Assembly: GCA_040289295.1 (NCBI GenBank)
Contig: PSLA01000001.1
Coordinates: 1 to 64,000 of the forward strand
DNA: 64,000 bases
Origin: J051 sp040289295
GTDB taxonomy: Bacteria; Armatimonadota; Fimbriimonadia; Fimbriimonadales; ATM1
Direction of reading: 5' to 3'
A model generated the notes under the pieces. That model saw only the letters and a list, made by a program, of their open reading frames with translations. It was not told where the DNA came from and did not search any database. Position numbers and translations under genes: made by a program. Of the stretch, positions 34,410 to 43,306 are shown piece after piece. How positions within the stretch are numbered: position 1 is the first letter of the stretch; each line of letters begins with the position of its first letter.

Positions 34410-34751
34410 ATGTATCATCGAACCATCATCCTGTATGGCCGGACGGAAGAGGCAGCGCCGGACGACAGTGGCTCAGTCGTAGTCTCATGGAAGGAGGCAG
34501 TCAACTTCTCCGACATGGCGCCGCACATGCTGGCAGGCGAGTATGAGAGCGCAGTCGTCGTGCCGGTCAACTCGACATACGGCAACGACAAGGGCGCGTG
34601 CGTTCGCATAACGGTTGATCACGCAAAGACGAACTTCAAGGGGTTCACTGCGACTCTGTGGCTGGGGGACCGGCGGCTCGCTGCGGAGGACGGCCTGACG
34701 GTTGCGTTCGACTGGGTCGCCTTCGTGCCCTGCGCTGAGTCGCTGGCGTAG
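34410..34751 (+). CDS. Hypothetical protein, 113 residues
   Basis: Starts at ATG 34410 (MYHRTIILYGRTEE); an in-frame ATG at 34374 would add 12 residues. The product is soluble with alternating strands (GSVVVSWKEAV, YESAVVVPVN, KGACVRITVDH, FTATLWLGDRRL) suggestive of a small beta-sandwich. No motif is recognised. It precedes the flippase gene by 40 bases on the same strand and is divergent from doxX. Coding character looks normal for the window. Confidence 0.6.
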   Translation: MYHRTIILYGRTEEAAPDDSGSVVVSWKEAVNFSDMAPHMLAGEYESAVVVPVNSTYGNDKGACVRITVDHAKTNFKGFTATLWLGDRRLAAEDGLTVAFDWVAFVPCAESLA

Positions 34752-34791
34752 GGGCAACGAACGGCGTGAACGATCTAAACTGTGCGCACTC

Positions 34792-36258
34792 GTGACCGAG
34801 GTCAAGCGCACCGCCATCAAGGGTTTCGGTTGGCAAACATCCGGCGTCTTCGTGCAGAACGGCGTTCAGTTTCTTCTTTCTCTGGTCTTTGCACGCTTGC
34901 TACTTCGCGAGGAGTACGGCGTCGCGATGGTCGCGTTCACGGTTGCGGAACTTGCCTCGCTGCTGCGCGTAGCGGGCCTTGCACAGGCTTGCATCGCTTC
35001 CCCTCGCTCGGACGAAGAGGTGCGCGACACAGCCTTTTGGCTCGCCCAGGGGTCGGGCCTTCTGTACGGGGCTGTGTTGTTTTTCGGCGCAGACTTGTTT
35101 TCGGATGTCTTGGGCGCTTCGGGGTCGGCTCCACTGTTGCGCGCGCTTTCGCTGGTGCAAGTGGTGGACTCGTTCCGCGTTGTACCGTTTGCACTGCTGA
35201 TGCGCCACTTGCGTTACCGAGACAACGCGATCTGCGAGGCGGTTCCTTTTGTCGTAGGCGCCGCAGTTGCGTTTGGGCTGGCAGTCGCACTGGACAGCAG
35301 CCATCGAATCTGGGCGCTCATGGCTATGCCGCTCACGCGGATCGTGGTTCAAGCGGCGCTGTTCAACTGGTTCCAGCCGGGCATCCCACGTGGCTGGCTC
35401 GATCGGAAGGTCGCGCGTGAGCTGTCCGTGTCCGGATATACGATCCTCGGGTCGAACCTGCCGAGCAGTCTTCTCGAGCTAGTGCCAACGCTGGCGGTTC
35501 AGCAACGCGCGGGCGAGGTTGCGGCTGGGGCATTCCGGATAGGCAACAACCTTATGGCCCCGGCTGTGCGTATTGGGCACACTGCGAACTATACGCTCTT
35601 TCCGATCCTCGCGAAGTTCCGCAACGACCTGGAGCGGCTGCAGCGATCCATCCTACGCTCGATGAGGACCATCGGCGCACTGGCGATGGGAATCCTTGCT
35701 TGGGCGTGGGTGACGGCGCCGGACTTAGTGCCCCTGCTCTTCGGCAAGGCGTGGCTGAACGCGGTGCCTGCAGCCCAATGGCTGGCTGCCGCGAGCGCCT
35801 TGCGACTCTGCACCTACATCGGCACGAACGCGTTGCTTGCAACGGGACGAGAGCGCGCTTCCCTTGTGGTCTGGACGGGCAGTCTCGTAATCGGTATCGG
35901 CGCGCTTTACGCGTTACCCATGGTGGCCGAAGACCCAACGCCTGGCGCGGTTGCGCTCGCAATCGCGACCGGTGCCGGCTTCCTACTGAGCGTAGGAGCG
36001 CTTGCGCTTGCACTCCAGTTGCGCCCGTTGGACGTGGTGATAGCTCTCGCGCCGGCACTGGTCTCCGGCTGCGCAGGAATCGGGCTCGGGTATGGCGCAG
36101 GTGCGCTCTTCGGCACAGATGCCGGATGGTTGCACCTCTTGGCCGTAACCGTAGGGTTCGCCACGGGCTTCCTGCCGATTTGCGGTGTCTTGCTGGGAGG
36201 AAAACCGCACTCTCTGCTCACCTTACGCGGAATCAAGCAGGTGATTCAGCGGAACTGA
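34792..36258 (+). CDS. Polysaccharide flippase (Wzx/MOP superfamily)
   Basis: 488 residues from GTG 34792; the open frame upstream belongs to the preceding gene. Twelve to fourteen hydrophobic helices are present with the opening motif KGFGWQTSGVFVQNGVQFLLSL in part and FARLLLREEYGVAMVAF, typical of lipopolysaccharide O-unit translocases (PST family). Polar loops carry basic residues such as RHLRYRDNA. It should turn undecaprenyl-linked oligosaccharides across the inner membrane, consistent with the GT-C transferase across the divergent promoter and with uppS. No polymerase or glycosyltransferase set follows. Confidence 0.88.
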   Translation: MTEVKRTAIKGFGWQTSGVFVQNGVQFLLSLVFARLLLREEYGVAMVAFTVAELASLLRVAGLAQACIASPRSDEEVRDTAFWLAQGSGLLYGAVLFFGADLFSDVLGASGSAPLLRALSLVQVVDSFRVVPFALLMRHLRYRDNAICEAVPFVVGAAVAFGLAVALDSSHRIWALMAMPLTRIVVQAALFNWFQPGIPRGWLDRKVARELSVSGYTILGSNLPSSLLELVPTLAVQQRAGEVAAGAFRIGNNLMAPAVRIGHTANYTLFPILAKFRNDLERLQRSILRSMRTIGALAMGILAWAWVTAPDLVPLLFGKAWLNAVPAAQWLAAASALRLCTYIGTNALLATGRERASLVVWTGSLVIGIGALYALPMVAEDPTPGAVALAIATGAGFLLSVGALALALQLRPLDVVIALAPALVSGCAGIGLGYGAGALFGTDAGWLHLLAVTVGFATGFLPICGVLLGGKPHSLLTLRGIKQVIQRN

Positions 36259-36383
36259 GGCGTTCGAACCTCCGAGGGAAAGACGGGCGAAAGGCGGGCG
36301 TGGTCGGCCAACGCCGCATGGGCTCCGAGCCGCTCGCCCATGCCACACCATCCGAACGTCCATAATAGTAAAGGAGCGCGAAG

Positions 36384-37313
36384 ATGAACAACTGTGCCCG
36401 CTGTGGCTATTCCTTGGCGCAAGGCGCCGCCTTCTGCCCTCAATGCGGAACCCCGCCAGCCGTGCGGCCTGACCGCCGACTGCACGTGCTCAGCGTGGTC
36501 GTTGGGCTATTGATCCTCGCAGCGCTTGCGTTTACGGTACAGAAGGCGGGAGTGTTGCACCTTTTTGGCGGCTCACAAGCATCGCTAGGCAAGGGCTCCG
36601 GAGCGTACCCCTCGCTGGCGCTGGGCGGGGAGGGCGGGCCAAGCGTCGCGAAGCCGGGCGATGCGCCGCCGTCCCTCACACTGCCCGGCGAGCCTTCCTC
36701 AGGCATCGGGCGCAACAAGCAAAGCATGCCGGACGACGTTAGAGCCTGGCTGGATCATTTGAAGCGAATTGACCGACGGCGCGAGCGGCTAAACGAGGAC
36801 CTCGCAAAGGAAGCAATGGACATGATGGGCTCCCTGCACCCAGGGATGTTCGCCGAGACGGAGTCAGACGCAGCCACGCGGGATGACAGTCGAAGGCGAG
36901 GAACCGCAGCAGAGTTTATAAAGAGGGTGAACGAAACATTCGCCGCCCTCACACGCGACTTTCAAAATCTGCCACCCCCCGACGAATGTCGCCGGATCGC
37001 CGCCGAGTACAACGACGCCCTGCTCGGCACGAGAGAGTTGATGTCCGACATAATTCGGGCTTTGGAGGAGTTGAGTATCCAGAGGGCGGCCACACTCGAG
37101 GGCAAGAGCCTGAGCCGCGTTGACAGGCCCGTACAAAACGCGAACGAACTAATCGAGGCGCTGTGCAAAAAGTATGAGGAACCAAACGTATGGCGCCTCT
37201 TCGTCGAGCGCGGCAGCGGCCTTGCCTCCGGGATGGGCGCTGCCGCGGCGCTGGAAAGTTATGGCAAATTGCTTGAGAACGTTGACAAGTGGGCGAACGA
37301 CGGCGGCGGATAG
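36384..37313 (+). CDS. Zinc-ribbon membrane protein, function unknown
   Basis: 309 residues. The first 26 residues are a zinc ribbon (CARCGYSLAQGAAFCPQCG; four cysteines), followed by one membrane helix (VLSVVVGLLILAALAFTV) and a Gly/Ser/Pro-rich linker to about residue 115. The rest is a charged, helical domain (for example IKRVNETFAALTRDF) with no known name. The topology suggests a cytoplasmic ribbon and an outer domain. CATAAT at 36361 is close to the start and GGAG precedes the ATG. It lies 49 bases before cysS. Confidence 0.75.
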   Translation: MNNCARCGYSLAQGAAFCPQCGTPPAVRPDRRLHVLSVVVGLLILAALAFTVQKAGVLHLFGGSQASLGKGSGAYPSLALGGEGGPSVAKPGDAPPSLTLPGEPSSGIGRNKQSMPDDVRAWLDHLKRIDRRRERLNEDLAKEAMDMMGSLHPGMFAETESDAATRDDSRRRGTAAEFIKRVNETFAALTRDFQNLPPPDECRRIAAEYNDALLGTRELMSDIIRALEELSIQRAATLEGKSLSRVDRPVQNANELIEALCKKYEEPNVWRLFVERGSGLASGMGAAAALESYGKLLENVDKWANDGGG

Positions 37314-37362
37314 GGGCAGCGCTTTCGGTTGGCCTCAGCCCATCGCGCTAAAATGCGGCGAT

Positions 37363-38754
37363 GTGGAGACCCAAAAAATCTACAACACCCTCACGCGAAG
37401 CCTCGTTGACTTTATACCGCGTGACCCAAACCGCGTAACCATCTACTCCTGCGGTTTAACGCCACAAGCGCCGGCCCACTTAGGTCACATGCGCGGTGCA
37501 GTGCTCTTCGACGTGGTCAGACGGTGGTTCGAGTACAAAGGGTTTACCGTAGATTTCGTCCAGAACTTCACCGACATTGACGACAAGATTATTCGGAGAA
37601 GTCAAGAGGAGGGCATCCCGCCCGCCGAGGTTGCCAAGAAGTACGGCGAACAGTACCTTGATGACCTCGCCGCGCTTGGCGTTCGCCCAGCCCGTTGGGT
37701 GTACGTCACCGAGAACATGGACGCCATCATCGAGATGATCGAGCGAATCGTCGAGCGTGGCAACGCCTATGTCGTTGATGGGGATGTTTATTTCCGAGTT
37801 ACCTCACTTCCGGGGTATGGAAAGTTGAGCAACCGCTCGCTTGAAAGCATGCAGGCTGGCGCGCGCATCGAAGTGGACGAGCGCAAAGAACACCCGATGG
37901 ACTTCGCACTGTGGAAAGCTGCCAAACCCGGAGAGCCATCCTGGAAAAGCCCGTGGGGACCGGGCCGACCCGGATGGCACATCGAGTGCTCCGCACTCTC
38001 TCTAAAAGAGCTTGGCCCGAACTTCGACATCCACGCAGGCGGCACGGACCTAATCTTTCCCCACCATGAGAACGAGATAGCCCAGTCCGAGGCGTACCTT
38101 GGCAAACCGGAGTTCGCCCGGATCTGGATGCACTGGGGCGCGGTGAGAATGTCGGGCGACAAGATGAGCAAGTCTTTCGGTAACGTTTTCAACGCTCGAG
38201 ACGCGATTACCAGGTACGGTCCAGCTGCCGTACGGCTTTTCCTGCTCGGCACAGGGTACCGCTCGCCTATCGAGTTCTCCGAGGAGCGCCTTGACCAGGC
38301 ACAGGCGGTCGTCTCTCGCATCAATGCAGCCCTCGGACGCGCGCGGAGCGCTTTGGGGCCTGAGGCGGATGCCAAGCCCGCGTCCGACGTCATAGCCCGC
38401 TTCGAGGCAGCGATGCTCGCTGATTTCAACACTCCTGCCGCTTTCGCCGTGCTCCACGACGCCATCGGCGAGATGAACGACCTGCTTGCGTCGGGGGCCC
38501 AAGTGGATTCTGCTCGGCTCGCCTCACTGTACTCTGCCGCTCGCTGGGTCGTCAATCACCTGGGACTTCCGCTCGACCAGGATGATGTCGAGGCTGGATT
38601 TGTTGAAGAACTGATGGCAAAAGTGCTAAAATGGAGGCAAGCGTTGCGTGAACAGAAGCTGTTCGCTCTCGCCGACCAGGTTAGGGATGACCTGGCAGAA
38701 CTGGGCATCGTCCTGGAGGATGGAGTCGAAGGAACGACATGGCGAAGAAAGTGA
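37363..38754 (+). CDS. cysS: Cysteinyl-tRNA synthetase
   Basis: 463 residues from GTG 37363; upstream in-frame codons would overlap the zinc-ribbon gene. Class I synthetase: Cys30 (YSCGLT) and the HLGH signature (39-42) at the start, HIECS and FPHHENEIAQSE supplying the other zinc ligands, and KMSKS at residues 267-271. The sequence YSCGLTPQAPAHLGH is slightly different from the usual CGPTVYD form. The DALR-like C-terminal helical part is present. Its stop is overlapped by vanW by 16 bases. Confidence 0.96.
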   Translation: METQKIYNTLTRSLVDFIPRDPNRVTIYSCGLTPQAPAHLGHMRGAVLFDVVRRWFEYKGFTVDFVQNFTDIDDKIIRRSQEEGIPPAEVAKKYGEQYLDDLAALGVRPARWVYVTENMDAIIEMIERIVERGNAYVVDGDVYFRVTSLPGYGKLSNRSLESMQAGARIEVDERKEHPMDFALWKAAKPGEPSWKSPWGPGRPGWHIECSALSLKELGPNFDIHAGGTDLIFPHHENEIAQSEAYLGKPEFARIWMHWGAVRMSGDKMSKSFGNVFNARDAITRYGPAAVRLFLLGTGYRSPIEFSEERLDQAQAVVSRINAALGRARSALGPEADAKPASDVIARFEAAMLADFNTPAAFAVLHDAIGEMNDLLASGAQVDSARLASLYSAARWVVNHLGLPLDQDDVEAGFVEELMAKVLKWRQALREQKLFALADQVRDDLAELGIVLEDGVEGTTWRRK

Positions 38755-40223
38755 ACCGAATAAGAAGGGCGTTTTCTCTTGTACTTTTCCTTCTTCTCGT
38801 GGCAACGGCTGGCACGATGACAGTCGTATCCCTGCTGGCACCGAGGGCAGCTCCCGGGACCACGTTCGCGGGTATGAGCCTTGATGGGATGACTCGCCAG
38901 GAGGTGCTTCGCGCTTTTGAACGCTGGTGGGAGGCGGACCGGCAACGTATTATAACACTGGAAAGCCACTTGCTTTCGAAGAACCCTCCTCCACAGGCAC
39001 TTGAGACGCTGGGGGTGGAACCTGATTTCGAGGCCATGCTGGACCAGATCCCCTTCGTCTCGGCTTTGGGAAGCTGGATCGCCAGCCACCCATCTGCCAC
39101 GAACGTGCATCCTCGGTACAAGCCAGCAGAACCGAAAGCCGAAGGCCTTGCGCAATTCGTCTCTGAGCATGCGCTACCCAAGCAACCTGCCCGCGTCTTT
39201 TACCGCGACGGAAGAATCGTTCGGCAGTACGAGGCCACTTCTTTCGAGTTCAATGTCAACTTGCTTGCTGAACGAGCAGTCGCGATGGCGAACAAAGGAG
39301 GGGAACGAATGGAGCTGCCCGTGCGCGCGACCGATCCTCGCGTCCCGAGGGAATCGGTGGACTCCATTGCGGAAGTCATGGCGAGCTTCACGACCAGGTT
39401 CAACGCTGGACAGGTAAGTCGCTCGAGCAACATCCGCCTCGCTGCGGACAGACTGAACGGCATCGTGCTCATGCCCGGCGACGTGCTCAGTTACAACGAA
39501 ACAGTTGGCAGGCGCACCACATCGCGAGGCTTCAAGCCAGCGGGAGTCTACGCGAACGGACGACACGGCGTGGACTATGGTGGTGGCATTTGCCAAGTGA
39601 GCACAACGCTCTTCAATGCTGCCTTGCTGGCGAACCTCAAAGTTGTATCACGGCAGAACCACTCTATGCCTGTGCCGTATGTGCCGGTCGGCCGCGACGC
39701 AACCGTTGACTACGGCAGCATTGATTTGAAGATACAGAATCCATTCGACCATCCGATCGCCATTTGCTCCGAGGTGAAGGGCGGGAAGGTCACCTTCTGG
39801 GTGCTTGGGCGCAAGGCCCCCGAGTTGAGTGTGTCCCTCGTCGTAGACGGCCATTCGTCGTGGGGCCCAACGGTTCGGTACATTGACGACCCTTCGCTCG
39901 AACCTGGCACGACCGTTGTCGTTGAACCGGGTAGTACCGGACGGCGCTGCGTCACGTGGCGGCTGGTGATGCGACACGGCAAGGTCGTTGCCCGCGAAAA
40001 GATCGCCGAGAGCGTCTACCGCGCGTGGCCGAGAATCGTGCGACGGGGCCCCCGCGCACCGACACCCGTTGCTAACCCGGCCGACGGCGCAGAACACGCG
40101 ACAACACCGCCCCTCACCCCCGACCCCTCTCCCGACGGGAGAGGGGAGCAAGCCCACCTAACGCATCTCGGCAATAAGGTCGGCGTAACGCTCCCGCACG
40201 ACGCGACGCTTCACCTTCATTGA
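38739..40223 (+). CDS. VanW-family protein with N-terminal membrane anchor
   Basis: 494 residues. A basic N-terminus and one helix (AFSLVLFLLLVATAGTMTV) lead to a peptidoglycan-binding-like domain and then the VanW domain, with SNIRLAADRLNGIVLMPGDV in part, FKPAGVYANGRHGVDYGGGICQVSTTLFNAALL in outline and a C-terminal G5-like part. The role is probably cell-wall associated, but the VanW activity is unknown. From residue about 455 the frame passes through a dispersed hairpin repeat (TPPLTPDPSPDGRGE) and ends inside the 3' part of the convergent fadD, so the natural C-terminus was probably near residue 450. It overlaps cysS by 16 bases. Confidence 0.9.
   Translation: MAKKVNRIRRAFSLVLFLLLVATAGTMTVVSLLAPRAAPGTTFAGMSLDGMTRQEVLRAFERWWEADRQRIITLESHLLSKNPPPQALETLGVEPDFEAMLDQIPFVSALGSWIASHPSATNVHPRYKPAEPKAEGLAQFVSEHALPKQPARVFYRDGRIVRQYEATSFEFNVNLLAERAVAMANKGGERMELPVRATDPRVPRESVDSIAEVMASFTTRFNAGQVSRSSNIRLAADRLNGIVLMPGDVLSYNETVGRRTTSRGFKPAGVYANGRHGVDYGGGICQVSTTLFNAALLANLKVVSRQNHSMPVPYVPVGRDATVDYGSIDLKIQNPFDHPIAICSEVKGGKVTFWVLGRKAPELSVSLVVDGHSSWGPTVRYIDDPSLEPGTTVVVEPGSTGRRCVTWRLVMRHGKVVAREKIAESVYRAWPRIVRRGPRAPTPVANPADGAEHATTPPLTPDPSPDGRGEQAHLTHLGNKVGVTLPHDATLHLH
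40110..40147. repeat. GGGAGAGGG-type hairpin repeat at the vanW/fadD junction
   Basis: CCCCTCTCCC (40124-40133), a GAC loop and GGGAGAGGGG (40137-40146) form a perfect 10-bp hairpin, preceded by CCCCTCACCCC. This is a repeat type found in many bacteria and translated as PLTPDPSP when read in this frame. It lies 12 bases from the fadD stop and may serve as a terminator for fadD. Confidence 0.85.
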
Positions 40224-41891
40224 GGGCGTCAATTCACCACCCTCGATCGTCCACTCGTCAGGAATCAACCGGAAAGCCTTCACCTTCTCGAAGTCGGGAA
40301 GCGACTGGTTCGCTCTTGCCACGTCCTCTCGGACACGCTTCTGCACGAACGGGGCGGACACGAACGCTTGGCGGTCGTTAAGCGAGATGCCGTGCTCCTT
40401 CGCCTCCGCGGCGAAGAACTCGACTCGCGGGATGATGAGGGCGCTGACGTGATCCGAGCCGTCGCCAACCACCATACACTCGGCGATGCTTGCCTGCGTC
40501 TTCAGGATTCCCTCGATCTTCGCAGGCGAGACGTTTTTGCCGTTCAGCAGAACGATGATGTCCTTTTTGCGGTCGGTGATAAAGATGCGTCTGCCTTCGA
40601 GGTAACCGATGTCGCCGGTGTGAAACCATCCTTCCTCGTCAATCGCCTCTTTCGTGGCGTCGGGCTTGTTAAAGTAGCCATCCATCAGGCTCGGCCCGCG
40701 CACCAGGATTTCACCGTCCTCTGCTATGCGCACCTCGATACCCTCGAGCACCTCGCCCGCCGACCGGTACACGCTCCGGTCAGGATAGTTGACGCTGATC
40801 ACAGGAGCAGTCTCCGTTAGTCCGTAACCCTGTAGGATTAGAATGCCGAACGCCCCGTAGAACTCCGCCAGTTCGGGCGGCAGCGCGGCGCCGCCCGAGA
40901 CCAAAAACCGGACCCTTCCGCCAAGCCTTGCGCGTACCTTTTTGCCGACCAAACGATCAAGCACCAAGCCTAACAGCCCGGTAGGGTTCAAGTTGTTCTC
41001 CAGCCGCGTTCGCCCGAGGGCGACTGTCTTGTCGAACAGCCACTTGCGCAGACCATGACCCGCTGACGCCTCGATTCGACTCTTTACGCTCTCGAGGAAG
41101 CGGGGCACCGTAAGCAGAATCGTGGGAGCGGCAGCTCGTATGTCATCAGCGAGCGTCTTCGGCGAACGCGCATACGCGATAGATGCGCCGCACGAGACCG
41201 GCAGGAAATGGCCCGCCATGCGCTCGTACACGTGCGAAAGCGGAAGGAATGAGCAAAAGCGATCCGTCGCGTCCACGGGGAGTTGCTCCACGATGGCGTC
41301 GCAAAGAAAGGAGAACGCGCGGTGAGTCAGCACGACGCCCTTCGGCTCGCCTGTAGTCCCGCTTGTGTAAATAAGGCTGGCGACATCGTCTGCGTTCGTC
41401 TTCAGCGCCCGCTCGCGCCATGCTTCGAGGTCCACCCGTTGGTCGAAGCCTTCACGCCCGACCCCACTCCAGGGCGAAGAGGGAGTTATGCCGCTCATCG
41501 GGAGCACGCGCGATTCGCACTCCTCCCGGCCCAGTAGCGCGCACAGCTTCTCGCTTCCGCCGAAAGCAAAGCGCGCCTCGGAGTCTCGCAGAATGATGCC
41601 CGCCTCGTGCGCAGGGAGCGTCGGATAGATCGGCACGGTGATCGCACCGACGCTGAGGATCGCCCAATCGAGCGTCGCCCACTCCACGCTGTTCTCTGCC
41701 ATGATGGCGATCCGGTCGCCCTTTTCAACGCCGAGCAAGCGCAGCCGCGCGGCACAGGACGCGACCCTTCTCTCAGCTTCGGCGTACGGGATGCCGCGAT
41801 AGCCCTCCCCCTCGCGAACGAGCCAACAGTCACGCTCCGCGTGTGCACGACAGGATTCGATGAACATCTGTGGCAGGCTTCTGAACGTCAC
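40158..41891 (-). CDS. fadD: Long-chain acyl-CoA synthetase (AMP-forming)
   Basis: 577 residues. The AMP-binding loop YTSGTTGEPKGVVLTHRA is the family signature; LQGYGLTETAPVISVN, GWFHTGDIGYLEGRRIFITDRKKD and the C-terminal GKNVSPAKIE lysine region follow in order. It has the short linker of the FadD15/FAA2-like subgroup for long-chain fatty acids. No beta-oxidation gene is adjacent. It is convergent with vanW, whose stop lies 66 bases inside the fadD coding region. Confidence 0.93.
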   Translation of the reverse strand: MTFRSLPQMFIESCRAHAERDCWLVREGEGYRGIPYAEAERRVASCAARLRLLGVEKGDRIAIMAENSVEWATLDWAILSVGAITVPIYPTLPAHEAGIILRDSEARFAFGGSEKLCALLGREECESRVLPMSGITPSSPWSGVGREGFDQRVDLEAWRERALKTNADDVASLIYTSGTTGEPKGVVLTHRAFSFLCDAIVEQLPVDATDRFCSFLPLSHVYERMAGHFLPVSCGASIAYARSPKTLADDIRAAAPTILLTVPRFLESVKSRIEASAGHGLRKWLFDKTVALGRTRLENNLNPTGLLGLVLDRLVGKKVRARLGGRVRFLVSGGAALPPELAEFYGAFGILILQGYGLTETAPVISVNYPDRSVYRSAGEVLEGIEVRIAEDGEILVRGPSLMDGYFNKPDATKEAIDEEGWFHTGDIGYLEGRRIFITDRKKDIIVLLNGKNVSPAKIEGILKTQASIAECMVVGDGSDHVSALIIPRVEFFAAEAKEHGISLNDRQAFVSAPFVQKRVREDVARANQSLPDFEKVKAFRLIPDEWTIEGGELTPSMKVKRRVVRERYADLIAEMR

Positions 41892-41966
41892 TCCGATCTC
41901 TCCAATAGATTGCTTTTTACCCAGCGCCGCGCCTGCCTTCGAGTGACGAGGTTCGCCGCGAACCGG

Positions 41967-42473
41967 TTAGAGGTCTATGACGTCCTTCCTAACCCGTCGC
42001 AACCTGAGCAAGCGGAATCGAACCTCACGAATCTCCTCGGACGTCATCGGCCGCCCGAGAATCTTCTCCCCATCCTGCTTCAAAAAGGCAACCGTGTTGG
42101 ACCCATCGTCCAGAGCGGCACAGCCCCGGCGAACCAGCTCGTCAACGAGAGGCAGGTAGTTGTGCCGCTTGGTAACAAAGCCGAGTTTCGGGCGGAGACG
42201 ACTGAGGGCGGCAGCAACCCGCTCGGTGAGCGCCTCGGTGTCTTCCGCCCCGCGCCATGACTCGGGCAGCGGAGTCATGACGACGGGCGAAGTGGCGGCG
42301 AACGGCCCACGACGGACCACGACCTCAAGTCCGCCGGGCGCCTCGCGCACTTCCAGCGAGATCATGCCGGATCCGAGCCGAGCCGCCTGGTCCACCACCG
42401 GCCGCACGCCTTGCGTGAGAGCGTCGGCTAACTGCTCGAGTGCCTCTTCGTGTTGCGCGTCGTACCGTGCCAT
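41967..42473 (-). CDS. Hypothetical protein coupled to an ABC-2 permease
   Basis: 168 residues from ATG 42473, sharing one base with the permease stop (TGATG); the frame is open upstream but overlapping the permease. An N-terminal helical stretch (EEALEQLADALTQGVRPVVDQ in part) is followed by strands (GMISLEVREAPGGLEVVVRRG in part) and a basic C-terminus (FRLLRLRRVRKDVIDL). No membrane segment and no nucleotide-binding motif is visible, so it is not the missing ATPase. The function is unknown; translational coupling suggests it works with the permease. Confidence 0.65.
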   Translation of the reverse strand: MARYDAQHEEALEQLADALTQGVRPVVDQAARLGSGMISLEVREAPGGLEVVVRRGPFAATSPVVMTPLPESWRGAEDTEALTERVAAALSRLRPKLGFVTKRHNYLPLVDELVRRGCAALDDGSNTVAFLKQDGEKILGRPMTSEEIREVRFRLLRLRRVRKDVIDL

Positions 42474-43306
42474 CAGTTGCCGAATCCTGTGTATTGACGT
42501 ACGCCGGCGCGGAAAAGCGCCCCTGAGGCGAGCACGAACAGGACAATCCAGCCGCACTGCATCGCCACGCCCCGGGCGACCGCCTCAGCCCCCGTCTCGC
42601 CCATCAGCACGGAGACCGGGAACGCGACAGTATATTTGAAAGGCGAGACGGCGGCGACCGACTGCGCCCAGGTGGGCATTGTTTCGATTGGGACCAGCCT
42701 ACCGCTCAGAAACATTTCAGGGAAGTAGTAAAGGCGGAAGACGCTCACAAACTCGGAGGTCCACAGCGACACCAGCGCGATCGTCCATGCCACGAAGAAG
42801 CTGAGGAAGTGCGCCAGGATCAGGGAACACCAAAAGGCAATCCCGGCGTGGACGGAGAGGTCGCTGAGGTATCCGTGGTAAATGAGCAAGAAGGCAGCGA
42901 GAATCGGCGTAAAGAGCAACACCTTGACCACGCGCCAGCCGACGTTCCTCGACAGTTGCGCCCATACAACGCTCATTGGACGCAAGAGATAGACGGGGAA
43001 GATTCCTTCACGAATCTCGAAGGCGATGTCCCACATCAGATGGCAGACGACAAACTGCGACAGCAGCGTCGCCCAGAGGTAGTACGAAACCATCTCCGAG
43101 GCGCTTCGACCGCCTATGGCGTCTGTTCCGGAACCCATCGCGGCGATCCAAACTGCCGGGAGGATAAGCGCCATCTGGCCGTCGGCGAGCGTCCATATGA
43201 ACGCACCCACCCGATAAGCGAGCGTTTCTTGAATGTAGATAGAAACAAGGGCATAGGTCTTCCGAATGCCGTGAACGAGCGGCTTAGGAGTAACGAGCGC
43301 GCTCAT
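42473..43306 (-). CDS. ABC-2 type transporter permease
   Basis: 277 residues from ATG 43306, overlapping proS by 23 bases. Six hydrophobic helices, with YRVGAFIWTLADGQMALILP in part, MVSYYLWATLLSQFVVCHLMWDIAFEIREG in outline, and FPVYLLRPMS, the signature of the DUF990-like ABC-2 group. Such permeases normally work in pairs with an ATP-binding subunit, but neither a second permease nor an ATPase is next to it. The substrate is unknown. Downstream is the coupled hypothetical gene. Confidence 0.85.
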   Translation of the reverse strand: MSALVTPKPLVHGIRKTYALVSIYIQETLAYRVGAFIWTLADGQMALILPAVWIAAMGSGTDAIGGRSASEMVSYYLWATLLSQFVVCHLMWDIAFEIREGIFPVYLLRPMSVVWAQLSRNVGWRVVKVLLFTPILAAFLLIYHGYLSDLSVHAGIAFWCSLILAHFLSFFVAWTIALVSLWTSEFVSVFRLYYFPEMFLSGRLVPIETMPTWAQSVAAVSPFKYTVAFPVSVLMGETGAEAVARGVAMQCGWIVLFVLASGALFRAGVRQYTGFGN

